From positions 1,302,001-1,366,000 of the forward strand of contig NZ_CP116477.1 in the NCBI RefSeq assembly GCF_028335745.1: a stretch of DNA of 64,000 bases, given 5' to 3'. This DNA comes from Pectobacterium sp. A5351 (GTDB lineage: Bacteria; Pseudomonadota; Gammaproteobacteria; Enterobacterales; Enterobacteriaceae). Numbering within the stretch: position 1 is the stretch's first letter; each line of letters begins with the position of its first letter. A program made the translations under genes and the position numbers. Below, piece after piece: positions 28,586-39,200 of the stretch. The notes beneath the pieces are model-generated. The model was not told where the DNA came from and made no database searches. It worked only from the letters and a program-made list of their open reading frames with translations.

Positions 28586-29109
28586 TTTTAGGGGGGTACT
28601 TAGGCCGTGTAGCCTCACATCATAAACGAAAGTGGAGTGAGTAGGAGAGGGCCGTCTGCCTTATTTTGCAAAAAATAGAAAGAGCCAGAAAATTGAATCT
28701 CTCGGTTATGTGACAGTTCCTCCATTTTGATTAAAAACTATTGCAATCATAATAATAACAGATGGAATCTTGATGCGGGTCGCAAAAAAAACGTGCGAAT
28801 TTGCTTTAATGAAACCATGTTTTACTCTTGTGGGTATAACGTTTCTTTTTGGTTTTTGATAGTCAATAAAGATAGCCAATAAATGTGGGGGCACCATAAT
28901 CATTTAATTAACCATCCTGAGTGTTAAATCGGCAGTTTTATTATGTGGTTTTTACTACAGGTATTGCGCTGCTTTTTTATCAATAAGGAATGTATCGAAA
29001 TGCCGCTAAATGACGAATAAAAGCAATTTTAAAGTATGCGATTAATATCGCAGGATTTTGTGCGGATTTATTTTTCTATTTTGATAATTAAAAAATACTG
29101 AGGGATAAC
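28586..29109. other. Divergent AT-rich region between outB and the pectate lyase gene
   Basis: A 524-base region with very low G+C and no supported gene. It must carry the outB and pectate lyase promoters, and it contains a KdgR-box-like sequence at 28807-28827. Confidence 0.55.
28807..28827 (+). promoter_or_regulatory. KdgR-box-like operator
   Basis: The core AATGAAAC, two bases, then TGTTT and a trailing TA match most of the KdgR consensus (AATGAAACANTGTTTCATT). KdgR represses pectinase and out genes in soft-rot bacteria, and this site sits between outB and a pectate lyase gene. The right arm deviates at three positions. Confidence 0.55.
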
Positions 29110-30678
29110 ATGTTTAGAACGGTTATTGGGACTGGTCGTTTACGCACCTGTGCGGTAGCTATTGCCTTTTCTGGGCTCGTGCTTTCCGGGTGTGATAATA
29201 GTCAGCAGCCAGTGGCAGAAGCGGCACCACCAGATTTGCAGGTGAAAACAGCACCGTTTGGTTGGACTGCACAATATCAGAATACGGATGGTAAATTTTA
29301 TGCAACAACGGGGGGCGAAGGCGCACATGAAAATAGCATTTATGTCGTGACCAGCCGCCAGGAATTAAAAGATGCGTTAAATAATATCCGCAGCCCTCGT
29401 TATATCGCAGGCGATACCGATGCGGAGTTGAGGGCAAAATTAGAGCCCAAAATTATCTACTGGCAAGGCACTATCCGCGGCGATGATTTAGGTAATGGAC
29501 GCTATGCGGATGCTGAGTATTATAAAACCAAGCCGAATAAAACAACGTTTGATTTTGATTTATATGTCAAAGCGTTCGATCAGGATTATATGGCGCAGTT
29601 GAAAGCGACGGTGGATGCGGGTGGCAGCGATGCTGCGGCGGCTAGCGCTGAGCTTAGCCTGCTTAAGAAGCAAAATGGTCAACGCTCGCAGTATGCCAAC
29701 AACCAGAAGGCACAAATTCAATTTCAGGTTCCGCCGAATACCACAATTTTAGGCGTGGGTAGCGAAGCGAAACTGGTGGAAGGCTATTTATCCCTCAATA
29801 CCTTAAGCCACACGTTTGGCAAAACCGATAATAGCAACATCATTATCCGTAATATTACGTTCCAGGCTCCGCGCGACTTTGCCCCAGCCTGGGACGCCAG
29901 TGACGGCGATAAAGGAAACTGGAATGCCCGTTATGATGCGGTATCGATTAATGCCAGCAAAAATGTCTGGGTAGATCACTGCACCTTTACGGATGGTGAA
30001 CATCCTGATTATCAGGAGCCGGTGCTATTTGGCAAGCATATCCAGCGCCACGATGGTTTGCTGGATATCGAAGATGGAGCCGATTACCTGACGATTTCCT
30101 ACAACATTTTCGCTCAGCATGACAAAACGGTATTAATTGGCTCCGGTGACGGTGATAAAGGGGAGTATCGGATCACCTTTGAAGGGAATTTATGGGACAA
30201 CAGCGTGCAGCGCTCGCCGAGAGTGCGTTTTGGTCAGGTGCATTTGCTCAACAACTACCATCGTGGGGCAACGGATACGAATTACCCCATTCTGTACGCT
30301 ATTGGGATGGGGTTCGATTCCTCCATTCTTTCCGAAAGTAACGTGTTTAATTTCCAGGGCGGCGGTGCGGATGAAAAGCTGATTATTGGTGCCTACAAGG
30401 GAAGCAAATTTAAAGACAACGGCTCCTGGTTCAATGGCAATCCAGCAAGCAATTTGAATCAAATCGCAGTAGATAAATGTGGCACCTTGCAAGACGCCGA
30501 GAAGGCCGCAGCCACAAATGCTGGGAAAGCGGCACCCGCATGGGCACTGGAAACCTGCACCAATGAATTGGAGTGGAGCCCACCTTATGCGTATAGCGTA
30601 GGGAAATCCATCGCCACCGTTGAGAAATATGTGTTGGAAAATGCCGGGGCGGGAAAACTGGAAATTGCTCTGCCGTAG
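29110..30678 (+). CDS. Lipobox-bearing pectate lyase (PL1 family)
   Basis: Beta-elimination of polygalacturonate. The 522-residue protein shows the PL1 marks VWVDHCTF, DGLLDIEDGADYLTISYN and the catalytic-arginine region QRSPRVRFGQVHLLNNY. Unlike ordinary secreted Pel enzymes it has a lipoprotein signal, LVLSGC with C28, followed by Asp at +2, and a long region before and inside the barrel. GAGGG precedes the ATG. It lies inside the out cluster between outB and the exo-polygalacturonase gene. Confidence 0.88.
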   Translation: MFRTVIGTGRLRTCAVAIAFSGLVLSGCDNSQQPVAEAAPPDLQVKTAPFGWTAQYQNTDGKFYATTGGEGAHENSIYVVTSRQELKDALNNIRSPRYIAGDTDAELRAKLEPKIIYWQGTIRGDDLGNGRYADAEYYKTKPNKTTFDFDLYVKAFDQDYMAQLKATVDAGGSDAAAASAELSLLKKQNGQRSQYANNQKAQIQFQVPPNTTILGVGSEAKLVEGYLSLNTLSHTFGKTDNSNIIIRNITFQAPRDFAPAWDASDGDKGNWNARYDAVSINASKNVWVDHCTFTDGEHPDYQEPVLFGKHIQRHDGLLDIEDGADYLTISYNIFAQHDKTVLIGSGDGDKGEYRITFEGNLWDNSVQRSPRVRFGQVHLLNNYHRGATDTNYPILYAIGMGFDSSILSESNVFNFQGGGADEKLIIGAYKGSKFKDNGSWFNGNPASNLNQIAVDKCGTLQDAEKAAATNAGKAAPAWALETCTNELEWSPPYAYSVGKSIATVEKYVLENAGAGKLEIALP

Positions 30679-30811
30679 GCACCCGACTTCACTCATTATT
30701 TTTTATTTAATTTTTCATCTGTAAACTCTTAGCCGATGTGTGTTTCCCTGTGGTAATGACTACTGCCGTAGGGAGAAATAGGTCGGGTGACATAAAAATA
30801 CAGGAAATGCT

Positions 30812-32791
30812 ATGACTGACTTTTTACCTCGTGCTCGCCTGACGCTCTGCGCGACACTTGTTCTGAGCGGCCTGATTGCCGGATGCAGCGATAGCGACTC
30901 AACGCCAAATGTGGGTGTTGATCGTTCTGCGGCACCACAAAATCTTAACGTGCCGACGTTGGCCTATGATGACAACAGCGTGGTACTGGCCTGGGAAAAA
31001 CCGACCAAACCTGCTGCCGGTATTAAGGATTACCGTGTCTATATGAATGGAACCTTGCTGGGCGGCACGATTGATAACCAGAACACCCATTCCCCCGCCA
31101 AGCCTTATATCGATAATTTCTACAACACGATTGATACCAATAACTGGCATGTGCGCGTCAGCTTCCATAATTTTAAGGTGACGAACCTGTCGCCGGAAAC
31201 GGAATACCGCTTCACGGTGCGTGCGCTTTATGACGATGGCAAAGAATCCGTAGATAGTGAAACCGTCGTGCAGAAAACGACGGCGACGCCAGCATCACTG
31301 AATGTGACCAACTACGGTGCGAAAGGGGATGGCGTCACTAATGACACGCTGGCGATTCAGAAGGCGATTGATGATTGTACGCCTGCCGCGTATCCGAAAG
31401 GGTGTAAAGTCGTGGTTGACGGGGGAACGTTTAAAACTGGCGCACTGTTCCTGCATAGCGACATGACGTTTGAGGTTGCGAAAGGGGCGACGTTGTTGGG
31501 GTCGGCAAATGGCGACGATTACCCGCTCGCTCGTGGCTATTATCTCTACCCTTACACTTCACCTAAATTACCGAAACGTCCCCCTTCGCTGATTAACGTA
31601 CTGGAAGCGGACGATCAGGGCAGTAGCCATGCTGGTACCTTTAAAAATATCCGTATCGTCGGGCAGGGTACGATAGATGGCAACGGATGGACACGTGGCA
31701 TCAAAGCCAGCGATACAAACATTACTGAAACTGATGAATTAAAGAATGAATTGCCGCTCTATCGTGCGAGCAAAGCGACCAATGTTGGCAGTGACGGTAT
31801 TCTGGCAAAAGACCAAACGGCAAAAGCCGTTGATGAAGGAATGTCACTGGATGAAGCGTACAAAAACCGACGCTCCAGCCTGATGACGCTGCGCGGCGTG
31901 AGTAACATGTATCTGGAAGGGCTGACGATTCTGAATCCAGCCTATCATGGTGTGATGGTGCTGGAATCCGAAAATGTGGCGATGAATGCGCTGGTACACA
32001 CGACGTACGATGCCAATAATGCAGACGGTATTGAATTCGGCAATAGCCAAAACGTCATGGTATTCAATAATTTTTTTGATACCGGTGATGACAGCGTAAA
32101 CTTTGCGGCAGGATACGGTGCTGAGGTGGTGACGCTGGGGCAAAAAGCGCAGAGCGGTGCCTGGATCTTCAATAACTACTTCCGTCGCGGTCATGGTGCG
32201 GTGGTCACGGGTAGCCATACTGGTGCCTGGATTGAAAAAATTGTTGCTGAAGATAACGTTATGAATAAGACGGACGTTGGCCTGCGCATGAAGAGTCGAC
32301 CTTATTATGGTGGCGGCTCGCGTGACGTGGTATTCCGTAATAACGCGATGCGTGATATTGTCAACGAGCCGTTCGTGTTCACGATTAAATATAAAGCGGA
32401 CGTGAACGATACCCAGCCTGCGGCTGAACCTGCACAGTTCCGTGATGTGACCGTTTCCAACGTCACGGTGGATGGTTCAGCGAAGAAAAACAGTATTCTG
32501 GTCGATGGGATGACCGTCGCTGAGATGGCTGATGCATATAAGTTCTCTTTCGGACGTGATGCTTATCATCAAGGCTTGCATTTTGAGAATGTAAAATTCA
32601 GAAGTGTAAAAGCCACGGACATTACGTTCCTGAAGAATAGTGAATTTAAAAATGTCATTTTTGAGAATGTACCGGGAGCCTGGAATTTCGGTCATATTGA
32701 AAATATCCGGCTCGAAGACCGTGTAAATAATGATGCCGCGCTGGCGACCAGCGGTGATGAAACCCTCACCCGAGAAGCCGCAACGGAATAA
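30812..32791 (+). CDS. pehX: Lipobox-bearing exo-polygalacturonase (GH28)
   Basis: Hydrolase releasing short galacturonate units from the end of pectate. The 659-residue protein starts with a lipoprotein signal LIAGC (C25, Ser at +2). A fibronectin III-like domain follows (about 40-155), then the GH28 right-handed helix with NADGIEF, the catalytic pair in DTGDDSVNF, GSHTGAW and RMKSRPYYGG. This domain order resembles Dickeya PehX, which is a little shorter. AGGA lies ten bases before the start. It is followed by outC after 50 bases. Confidence 0.88.
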   Translation: MTDFLPRARLTLCATLVLSGLIAGCSDSDSTPNVGVDRSAAPQNLNVPTLAYDDNSVVLAWEKPTKPAAGIKDYRVYMNGTLLGGTIDNQNTHSPAKPYIDNFYNTIDTNNWHVRVSFHNFKVTNLSPETEYRFTVRALYDDGKESVDSETVVQKTTATPASLNVTNYGAKGDGVTNDTLAIQKAIDDCTPAAYPKGCKVVVDGGTFKTGALFLHSDMTFEVAKGATLLGSANGDDYPLARGYYLYPYTSPKLPKRPPSLINVLEADDQGSSHAGTFKNIRIVGQGTIDGNGWTRGIKASDTNITETDELKNELPLYRASKATNVGSDGILAKDQTAKAVDEGMSLDEAYKNRRSSLMTLRGVSNMYLEGLTILNPAYHGVMVLESENVAMNALVHTTYDANNADGIEFGNSQNVMVFNNFFDTGDDSVNFAAGYGAEVVTLGQKAQSGAWIFNNYFRRGHGAVVTGSHTGAWIEKIVAEDNVMNKTDVGLRMKSRPYYGGGSRDVVFRNNAMRDIVNEPFVFTIKYKADVNDTQPAAEPAQFRDVTVSNVTVDGSAKKNSILVDGMTVAEMADAYKFSFGRDAYHQGLHFENVKFRSVKATDITFLKNSEFKNVIFENVPGAWNFGHIENIRLEDRVNNDAALATSGDETLTREAATE

Positions 32792-32799
32792 GGCATTTT

Positions 32800-32821
32800 C
32801 CCCACGTCAATGGGCGTGGGG
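32800..32821 (+). other. Hairpin between pehX and outC
   Basis: CCCCACG and CGTGGGG form a perfect 7-bp stem around an eight-base loop, nine bases after the pehX stop. The sequence after it lacks a U-run, so read-through into outC is likely; it may cap pehX mRNA. Confidence 0.5.
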
Positions 32822-32841
32822 AGTATTATGGATGATTATCT

Positions 32842-33720
32842 ATGGCACGATTGCAAGTTTTCAAAGAACCGTCTTTTAATTCGTTGGTTGCCACTCTCCG
32901 GTCACTGCCAGCCCCTCTCATCCGACGTATTGTGTTGGGGCTGATTTTGCTGCTGATTTGTCAGCAGTTGGCCGTATTGACCTGGCGCTTTCTCCTCCCT
33001 GAAGATTCACGCCTTGTTGGCGTGTCGGTGACGCCTGCTCAGGCGAAAGAAAAGCCCGCGACGCCGGGCGATTTTACGTTGTTCGGCCATGTCCCCAATG
33101 CGGATGCTTCTGCGGCTAATGACGCCGCGTTATCCGGTGATATTCCGCTGACATCATTAAACATCAGTCTGACGGGGGTTCTGGCGAGTGAAGACGCCAG
33201 ACGTTCGATTGCCATCATCGCTAAAGATAGTCAGCAATACAGCCGCAATGTTGGTGATGCTATTCCGGGCTATGAAGCCAAAATTGTGACTATCTCTGCC
33301 GATCGTGTCGTGCTCCAGTATCAGGGACGTTATGAGGCGCTGTATTTGTATCAGGAAGACTTATCTCAGGAAGAAAAAGCGGCTGACGCACCGTCATCTT
33401 CTGGCGCATTTAGTCAGGTGAAAGAAGAGATACAAAAAAATCCCGTCTCGGCGCAGGATTACCTCACCATTTCTCCCGTCACAGAAGAAGAAGTCCTGAA
33501 AGGATATCAGTTAAACCCCGGCAAAAATCCCGATCTTTTCTACCGCGCAGGCTTGCAGGATAACGATCTCGCTGTGTCATTAAATGGCATGGATTTACGC
33601 GATGCGGATCAGGCACAGCAGGCGATGGCGCAACTGGCAGGGATGAGTAAATTTAATTTGACCGTCGAGCGTGATGGTCAACGGCAGGATATATATCTGG
33701 GATTGGATGGAGACCACTAA
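32842..33720 (+). CDS. outC: Type II secretion protein OutC (GspC)
   Basis: Bitopic inner-membrane protein that links the inner-membrane platform to secretin OutD and helps choose substrates. In 292 residues there is a short cytoplasmic end, one helix (about 28-50), the HR domain (about 90-175, with SLNISLTGVLASEDARRS) and a C-terminal PDZ domain (about 215-292). It is the first gene of the outC-O operon. The end overlaps the chosen outD start by 14 bases. Confidence 0.93.
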   Translation: MARLQVFKEPSFNSLVATLRSLPAPLIRRIVLGLILLLICQQLAVLTWRFLLPEDSRLVGVSVTPAQAKEKPATPGDFTLFGHVPNADASAANDAALSGDIPLTSLNISLTGVLASEDARRSIAIIAKDSQQYSRNVGDAIPGYEAKIVTISADRVVLQYQGRYEALYLYQEDLSQEEKAADAPSSSGAFSQVKEEIQKNPVSAQDYLTISPVTEEEVLKGYQLNPGKNPDLFYRAGLQDNDLAVSLNGMDLRDADQAQQAMAQLAGMSKFNLTVERDGQRQDIYLGLDGDH

Positions 33721-35761
33721 TTTGTTTAGCAAGGGACAGGGATTTTTTAAGCATCAGGTTTTTTCAAAACATAAAAACCAATGGTTTGGTCAGGTACGCC
33801 GCAAGAGCATGTTATTGCTCAGCGGAAGTGTTCTGCTGATGGCGTCATCATTGACGTGGGGCGCCGAATTTTCCGCTAGCTTTAAGGGCACGGATATTCA
33901 GGAGTTTATCAATACCGTCAGTAAGAATCTGAATAAGACGGTCATTATCGATCCGTCAGTCAGCGGAACGATTACCGTACGCAGCTATGACATGATGAAT
34001 GAAGAACAGTATTACCAGTTCTTCCTGAGCGTGCTGGATGTCTATGGGTTTACCGTGATTCCGATGGATAACAACGTCCTGAAAATTATTCGCTCGAAGG
34101 ATGCGAAATCGACGTCTATGCCGCTGGCTACTGATGATCAGCCTGGCATTGGTGATGAAGTGGTGACGCGTGTTGTGCCAGTGAACAACGTCGCTGCCCG
34201 CGATCTGGCACCGCTGTTACGCCAGTTGAACGACAACGCCGGTGCCGGAAGCGTGGTGCATTACGAACCGTCAAACGTGCTGTTGATGACGGGGCGCGCG
34301 GGAGTGATCAAGCGGTTGATGACGATTGTCGAACGGGTTGATCAGACGGGCGATCGGAATGTGACCAGCATACCGCTCTCTTACGCCTCATCAACGGAAG
34401 TGGTGAAGATGGTGAATGAACTGAACAAGATGGATGAGAAATCCGCCTTGCCAGGGATGTTGACCGCGAATGTGGTGGCTGATGAACGAACCAACTCGGT
34501 GCTGGTGCGTGGGGAACCGAATTCACGCCAGCGCGTGATTGATATGATCAAGCAGCTCGATCGCCAGCAGGCGGTGCAGGGCAATACCAAAGTCATCTAT
34601 CTCAAATACGCCAAGGCCGCCGATCTGGTCGAAGTGCTCACTGGCGTCGGTGACAGCATCCAAACCGACCAGCAAAATGCGCTGCCTGCACTGCGCAAAG
34701 ATATTTCGATTAAGGCACACGAGCAAACCAATTCCCTGATCGTGAATGCTGCGCCTGACATCATGCGGGATCTGGAGCAGGTGATCGCACAGTTGGATAT
34801 CCGTCGTCCTCAGGTATTGGTCGAAGCGATTATCGCGGAAGTACAGGATGCCGATGGGATGAATCTTGGCGTTCAGTGGGCCAATAAAAATGCCGGAACG
34901 ACGCAGTTTACGAATACCGGGTTACCGATCACGACAATGATGGTGGGTGCGGATCAGTATCGGCGTGATGGGACGCTTAATACCGCAACATCGAGTGCAC
35001 TGAGCAGCTTCAACGGCATTGCCGCAGGTTTCTATCAGGGGAACTGGAGCATGCTGATGACGGCGCTGTCCAGCAACAGCAAGAACGACATTCTGGCCAC
35101 GCCCAGTATCGTAACGTTGGACAACATGGAAGCGACGTTTAACGTCGGTCAGGAAGTGCCGGTATTGGCAGGGTCGCAGACGACATCCGGTGACAACGTT
35201 TTCCAAACGGTGGAGCGTAAAACGGTCGGTATCAAACTTAAGGTGAAGCCGCAAATTAACGAAGGTGACTCCGTTCTGCTGGAAATCGAACAGGAAGTCT
35301 CCAGCGTGGCAGATGCGGCCTCCAGCAGCAGTACTAACCTCGGGGCCACATTCAATACGCGTACCGTGAATAACGCGGTGCTGGTCAGCAGCGGCGAAAC
35401 CGTAGTGGTGGGCGGTTTGCTGGATAAAAGTACCAATGAGTCGGCCAGTAAAGTGCCGTTGTTAGGGGATATTCCCGTTCTGGGATACCTATTCCGTTCC
35501 AACAGTCAGGAAACGAAAAAGCGTAACCTGATGCTGTTTATCCGTCCTTCGATTATTCGCGATCGCAGCCAATATCAGAGTGCCTCTGCCAGTAAGTATC
35601 GCTCGTTCAGTGCTGAAGAAGATAAACAGAGGGAGGTGAGTAACGGTGAAGGGGGGATTCTGAGTAACGATTTGCTACGCTTGCCGGAAGGTGGGAACGC
35701 TTATACGTTCCGTCAGGTTCAGTCCTCTATCGTGGCGTTTTATCCGGCGGGCGGGAAATGA
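33707..35761 (+). CDS. outD: Type II secretion secretin OutD (GspD)
   Basis: Forms the outer-membrane channel. N0 begins at [14 protein letters not shown], then N1-N3 repeats, the secretin domain with [10 protein letters not shown] and the C-terminal S domain recognised by pilotin OutS. The start at 33707 overlaps outC and gives 684 residues with a long pre-signal tail. The ATG at 33809 ([14 protein letters not shown]) would give a 650-residue protein with an ordinary signal peptide, but it has a poor ribosome site. Either is possible. The stop overlaps the outE start by four bases. Confidence 0.93.
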   Translation: METTNLFSKGQGFFKHQVFSKHKNQWFGQVRRKSMLLLSGSVLLMASSLTWGAEFSASFKGTDIQEFINTVSKNLNKTVIIDPSVSGTITVRSYDMMNEEQYYQFFLSVLDVYGFTVIPMDNNVLKIIRSKDAKSTSMPLATDDQPGIGDEVVTRVVPVNNVAARDLAPLLRQLNDNAGAGSVVHYEPSNVLLMTGRAGVIKRLMTIVERVDQTGDRNVTSIPLSYASSTEVVKMVNELNKMDEKSALPGMLTANVVADERTNSVLVRGEPNSRQRVIDMIKQLDRQQAVQGNTKVIYLKYAKAADLVEVLTGVGDSIQTDQQNALPALRKDISIKAHEQTNSLIVNAAPDIMRDLEQVIAQLDIRRPQVLVEAIIAEVQDADGMNLGVQWANKNAGTTQFTNTGLPITTMMVGADQYRRDGTLNTATSSALSSFNGIAAGFYQGNWSMLMTALSSNSKNDILATPSIVTLDNMEATFNVGQEVPVLAGSQTTSGDNVFQTVERKTVGIKLKVKPQINEGDSVLLEIEQEVSSVADAASSSSTNLGATFNTRTVNNAVLVSSGETVVVGGLLDKSTNESASKVPLLGDIPVLGYLFRSNSQETKKRNLMLFIRPSIIRDRSQYQSASASKYRSFSAEEDKQREVSNGEGGILSNDLLRLPEGGNAYTFRQVQSSIVAFYPAGGK

Positions 35762-37254
35762 GTGACGTTGCCTCCCAGATTATAGAATTACGCCCCGTAC
35801 TGCCTTTTGCCTATGCGCGATCGCAGCAAATTCTATTGTTGCAGCGGGAAAATGACGCGAGCCTACAGACGATTTGCGTCGCGCAAACGCCAGCGGCCGC
35901 CTTGCTGGAGGCGCGTCGTATTGCGGGCCGTTCGCTTAAGATTGAACGCGTGACGGAAGACGAGTTTGAGCGGCAATTAGTTATTAGCTATCAGCGCGAT
36001 TCGGAAGAAGCGCGCCGTTTGATGGAAGACATCGGTAATGAGATGGATTTCTACACGCTGGTGGAAGAGCTGCCAGACAGCGACGATTTGCTTGACGCCG
36101 ATGACGATGCGCCGATTATCCGCCTGATCAATGCGATGTTAACCGAAGCGATTAAGGATAAGGCATCGGATATTCATATCGAGACCTATGAGCGCTATTT
36201 GCTGATCCGTTTCCGTGTCGACGGCGTACTGCGTGAAATCCTGCGTCCACAGCGTAAGCTGGCGTCACTGCTGGTATCGCGTATCAAAGTGATGGCGAAG
36301 CTGGATATTGCAGAAAAACGTATCCCGCAGGATGGCCGCATGGCGCTGAGAGTGGGGGGGCGGGCGATTGACGTGCGTGTCTCCACGTTGCCGTCGAACT
36401 ACGGTGAGCGCGTCGTGCTGCGTTTGCTGGATAAAAATAGCGTTAAGCTCGATCTTGAACTGTTGGGCATGTCAGAGCGTAATCGGCAGCGGTTGGACAG
36501 CCTGATCCATCGCCCACACGGTATTATTCTGGTCACCGGCCCGACAGGGTCGGGGAAAAGTACCACGCTTTATGCCGCGCTCAGTCGCCTGAATGCCTCG
36601 GAACGTAACATCATGACGGTGGAAGATCCCATCGAGTATGAGCTGGAAGGCATTGGGCAAACGCAGGTCAATACCAAGGTGGATATGACGTTTGCCCGCG
36701 GGCTGCGTGCCATTTTGCGTCAGGACCCGGACGTGGTGCTGGTAGGGGAAATTCGTGATGGTGAAACGGCGCAGATTGCCGTGCAGGCATCGCTGACTGG
36801 TCACCTCGTGTTATCCACACTGCATACCAATAGCGCGCTGGGCGCGCTGTCTCGTTTGCAGGATATGGGTGTCGAACCTTTCCTACTTTCAACCTCTCTG
36901 CTGGGTGTGCTCGCCCAGCGTCTGGTTAGAACGTTGTGTTCTGACTGTAGCCAGCCGCATCCGGTCGACCCGGTCCAGGCTGCACAGATGGGGATCGCGC
37001 CGGGTACGCTGCTGCATAACCCCGTGGGTTGCTCGCAGTGTAGCTATACCGGCTATCGGGGACGTATCGGCATTCATGAACTGGTCTTGATCAATGACGA
37101 TGTTCGCGCGGCGATCCATCGCAGTGACGGTGAAATGGCGATTGCGCAGATTCTGGGGCAGAGTCGAACCACTATCCGTCAGGACGGAGTGGAAAAGGTA
37201 CTGGCGGGGCTCACGACCTGGGAAGAAGTGATCCGCGTAACCAAAGAGGAATGA
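35758..37254 (+). CDS. outE: Type II secretion ATPase OutE (GspE)
   Basis: Cytoplasmic hexameric ATPase that drives pseudopilus assembly. The 498-residue protein has Walker [11 protein letters not shown], the Asp and His boxes, Walker [18 protein letters not shown] and a zinc-binding tetracysteine module (CSDC about residue 398, then CSQC about 424). Its start overlaps outD and outF follows one base after its stop. Confidence 0.96.
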   Translation: MSDVASQIIELRPVLPFAYARSQQILLLQRENDASLQTICVAQTPAAALLEARRIAGRSLKIERVTEDEFERQLVISYQRDSEEARRLMEDIGNEMDFYTLVEELPDSDDLLDADDDAPIIRLINAMLTEAIKDKASDIHIETYERYLLIRFRVDGVLREILRPQRKLASLLVSRIKVMAKLDIAEKRIPQDGRMALRVGGRAIDVRVSTLPSNYGERVVLRLLDKNSVKLDLELLGMSERNRQRLDSLIHRPHGIILVTGPTGSGKSTTLYAALSRLNASERNIMTVEDPIEYELEGIGQTQVNTKVDMTFARGLRAILRQDPDVVLVGEIRDGETAQIAVQASLTGHLVLSTLHTNSALGALSRLQDMGVEPFLLSTSLLGVLAQRLVRTLCSDCSQPHPVDPVQAAQMGIAPGTLLHNPVGCSQCSYTGYRGRIGIHELVLINDDVRAAIHRSDGEMAIAQILGQSRTTIRQDGVEKVLAGLTTWEEVIRVTKEE

Positions 37255-37255
37255 T

Positions 37256-38482
37256 ATGGCACAGTACCACTATCAGGCGCTGGATGCACAGGGGAAAAAA
37301 TGCCGCGGCACGCAGGAGGCCGACTCCGCCAGACAGGCTCGTCAGCTATTGCGGGAGCGCGGTCTGGTGCCATTGTCGGTTGATGAAGGCCGCGGCGACC
37401 AGCAGAAATCTGGTTCTACAGGATTCTCCCTCCGCCGTAAAATTCGGATCAGCACCTCAGATTTAGCGTTATTAACTCGGCAGTTGGCTACGCTGGTGGC
37501 GGCGTCGCTGCCGCTTGAAGAGGCGCTGGATGCGGTGGCGAAACAGAGTGAAAAGCCGCATCTGAGCCAGTTGATGGCCGCAGTGCGTAGTAAGGTGATG
37601 GAAGGTCATTCGCTGGCCGATGCGATGAAGTGTTTTCCCGGCAGCTTTGAGCGGTTGTATTGCGCGATGGTCGCCGCAGGCGAGACCTCCGGCCACCTTG
37701 ATGAAGTGCTGAATAGGCTGGCGGACTACACCGAGCAGCGCCAGCAGATGCGCAGCCGCATCCAGCAGGCGATGATCTATCCCTGCGTGCTAACCGTCGT
37801 TGCGATTGCCGTAGTCAGTATTTTGCTGTCCGTCGTAGTGCCGAAAGTCGTCGAGCAGTTTATTCATATGAAGCAGGCGCTGCCGCTTTCTACCCGCGTG
37901 TTGATGGGGATGAGCGATGCGGTGCGCACGTTCGGGCCGTGGGTGGTGTTGGCGCTGCTGGCCGCGTTTATGGCGCTTCGCGTGATGTTGCGGCAAGAAA
38001 AGCGACGTATCAGTTTTCATCGACGTCTGCTGTATTTACCGCTGCTTGGCCGTATCGCTCGTGGCCTGAATACGGCGCGTTACGCGCGGACGCTTAGTAT
38101 TCTCAACGCCAGTGCGGTGCCACTGTTGCAGGCGATGCGCATTAGCGGCGATGTGATGAGTAACGACTATGCCCGCCATCGGCTCGCGCTGGCGACGGAT
38201 GCGGTACGTGAGGGGGTCAGCCTGCACAAAGCGCTGGAACAGACGGCGCTCTTTCCCCCCATGATGCGCCATATGATCGCCAGCGGTGAACGTAGCGGCG
38301 AGTTGGACAGCATGCTGGAACGAGCGGCGGATAATCAGGATCGGGAATTCAGTTCGCAGATGACGCTGGCGCTGGGGTTATTTGAACCTTTGCTGGTGGT
38401 CAGCATGGCGGCGGTGGTGTTGTTTATCGTACTGGCTATTTTACAACCGATTCTGCAACTGAATACGTTAATGAGTTCGTAA
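37256..38482 (+). CDS. outF: Type II secretion platform protein OutF (GspF)
   Basis: Polytopic inner-membrane platform protein, 408 residues, with two repeated GspF domains and three membrane helices (about 170-195, 220-240 and 375-400). Signatures include [19 protein letters not shown] and [19 protein letters not shown]. It works with OutE and OutL. Confidence 0.95.
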   Translation: MAQYHYQALDAQGKKCRGTQEADSARQARQLLRERGLVPLSVDEGRGDQQKSGSTGFSLRRKIRISTSDLALLTRQLATLVAASLPLEEALDAVAKQSEKPHLSQLMAAVRSKVMEGHSLADAMKCFPGSFERLYCAMVAAGETSGHLDEVLNRLADYTEQRQQMRSRIQQAMIYPCVLTVVAIAVVSILLSVVVPKVVEQFIHMKQALPLSTRVLMGMSDAVRTFGPWVVLALLAAFMALRVMLRQEKRRISFHRRLLYLPLLGRIARGLNTARYARTLSILNASAVPLLQAMRISGDVMSNDYARHRLALATDAVREGVSLHKALEQTALFPPMMRHMIASGERSGELDSMLERAADNQDREFSSQMTLALGLFEPLLVVSMAAVVLFIVLAILQPILQLNTLMSS

Positions 38483-38514
38483 GAGAACCAATAATTGAAC
38501 GAGGAAAAGTAAGG

Positions 38515-38979
38515 ATGCAACAGTCTCAGCGTAGTTATGGTAAGCATAGTTATGGTCAGCATAGCCAACGTGGTTTTACCCTGTTGGAAATTATGGTGGT
38601 GATCGTCATTCTTGGCGTACTGGCGAGTCTGGTCGTGCCCAATCTGATGGGGAATAAGGAGAAGGCGGACAGGCAAAAAGCCGTCAGCGATATTGTGTCT
38701 CTCGAAAGCGCACTCGACATGTATAAGTTGGATAACAACCGTTATCCGTCCACCGAGCAGGGACTGAAAGCGTTGGTGACGAAGCCGACGGTGCAACCGG
38801 AGCCACGTAACTACCCAGCCGATGGCTATATTCGCCGCCTGCCGCAGGATCCATGGGGTTCGGAGTATCAACTGATGAATCCCGGCCAGCACGGCAAACT
38901 GGATATCTTCTCTCTGGGGCCAGATGGCATGCCGGGAACAGAAGATGATATCGGCAACTGGAACCTGGATAAGAAATAA
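38515..38979 (+). CDS. outG: Major pseudopilin OutG (GspG)
   Basis: Main subunit of the type II pseudopilus. OutO would cut after Gly in RG-FTLLEIMVVI; E5 of the mature form is present. The C-terminal calcium-binding loop region LGPDGMPGTEDDIGNW is intact. The 20-residue leader is long and contains a repeated SYGxHS unit, encoded by a 15-base direct repeat (AGTTATGGTmAGCAT, 38530-38559). A 220-base gap with a large hairpin separates it from outH. Confidence 0.95.
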   Translation: MQQSQRSYGKHSYGQHSQRGFTLLEIMVVIVILGVLASLVVPNLMGNKEKADRQKAVSDIVSLESALDMYKLDNNRYPSTEQGLKALVTKPTVQPEPRNYPADGYIRRLPQDPWGSEYQLMNPGQHGKLDIFSLGPDGMPGTEDDIGNWNLDKK

Positions 38980-39200
38980 AGACATGGGCGGTATACCTAA
39001 TATTGATGACTTAAGCCCGTTGTTAGGGGAAACACAGGGGGAGGTTCCCGCAGGGAGGCCTCACCCCTGTGGTCGCCCCGTGTATCTCAATGCTTAAACG
39101 ATCGGCATTAGGCGATATTCCCGTCTTTACTGGTGACTGTTGCAGACGGAATTGTGGATAGTTGCTATCGATGGCGGCGGGAAAAGGACGGCAAAGCGCA
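38980..39200. other. outG-outH spacer
   Basis: The only long gap inside the outC-N run. It holds a strong compound hairpin (39033-39071) and no supported gene. Confidence 0.6.
39033..39071. repeat. Compound palindromic element in the outG-outH gap
   Basis: CACAGGGG and CCCCTGTG form a perfect outer 8-bp stem. Inside it GAGG pairs with CCTC and TCCC with GGGA around a GCA loop. The GC-rich hairpin has no U-run and looks like an intergenic palindromic repeat of the REP/ERIC kind; I cannot show other copies within this window. Confidence 0.65.

Noticed and set aside
28706..28903. 65-codon minus-strand frame in the outB-pectate lyase gap
   Set aside because: AT-rich chance frame overlapping the KdgR-like site, without a ribosome site or domain.
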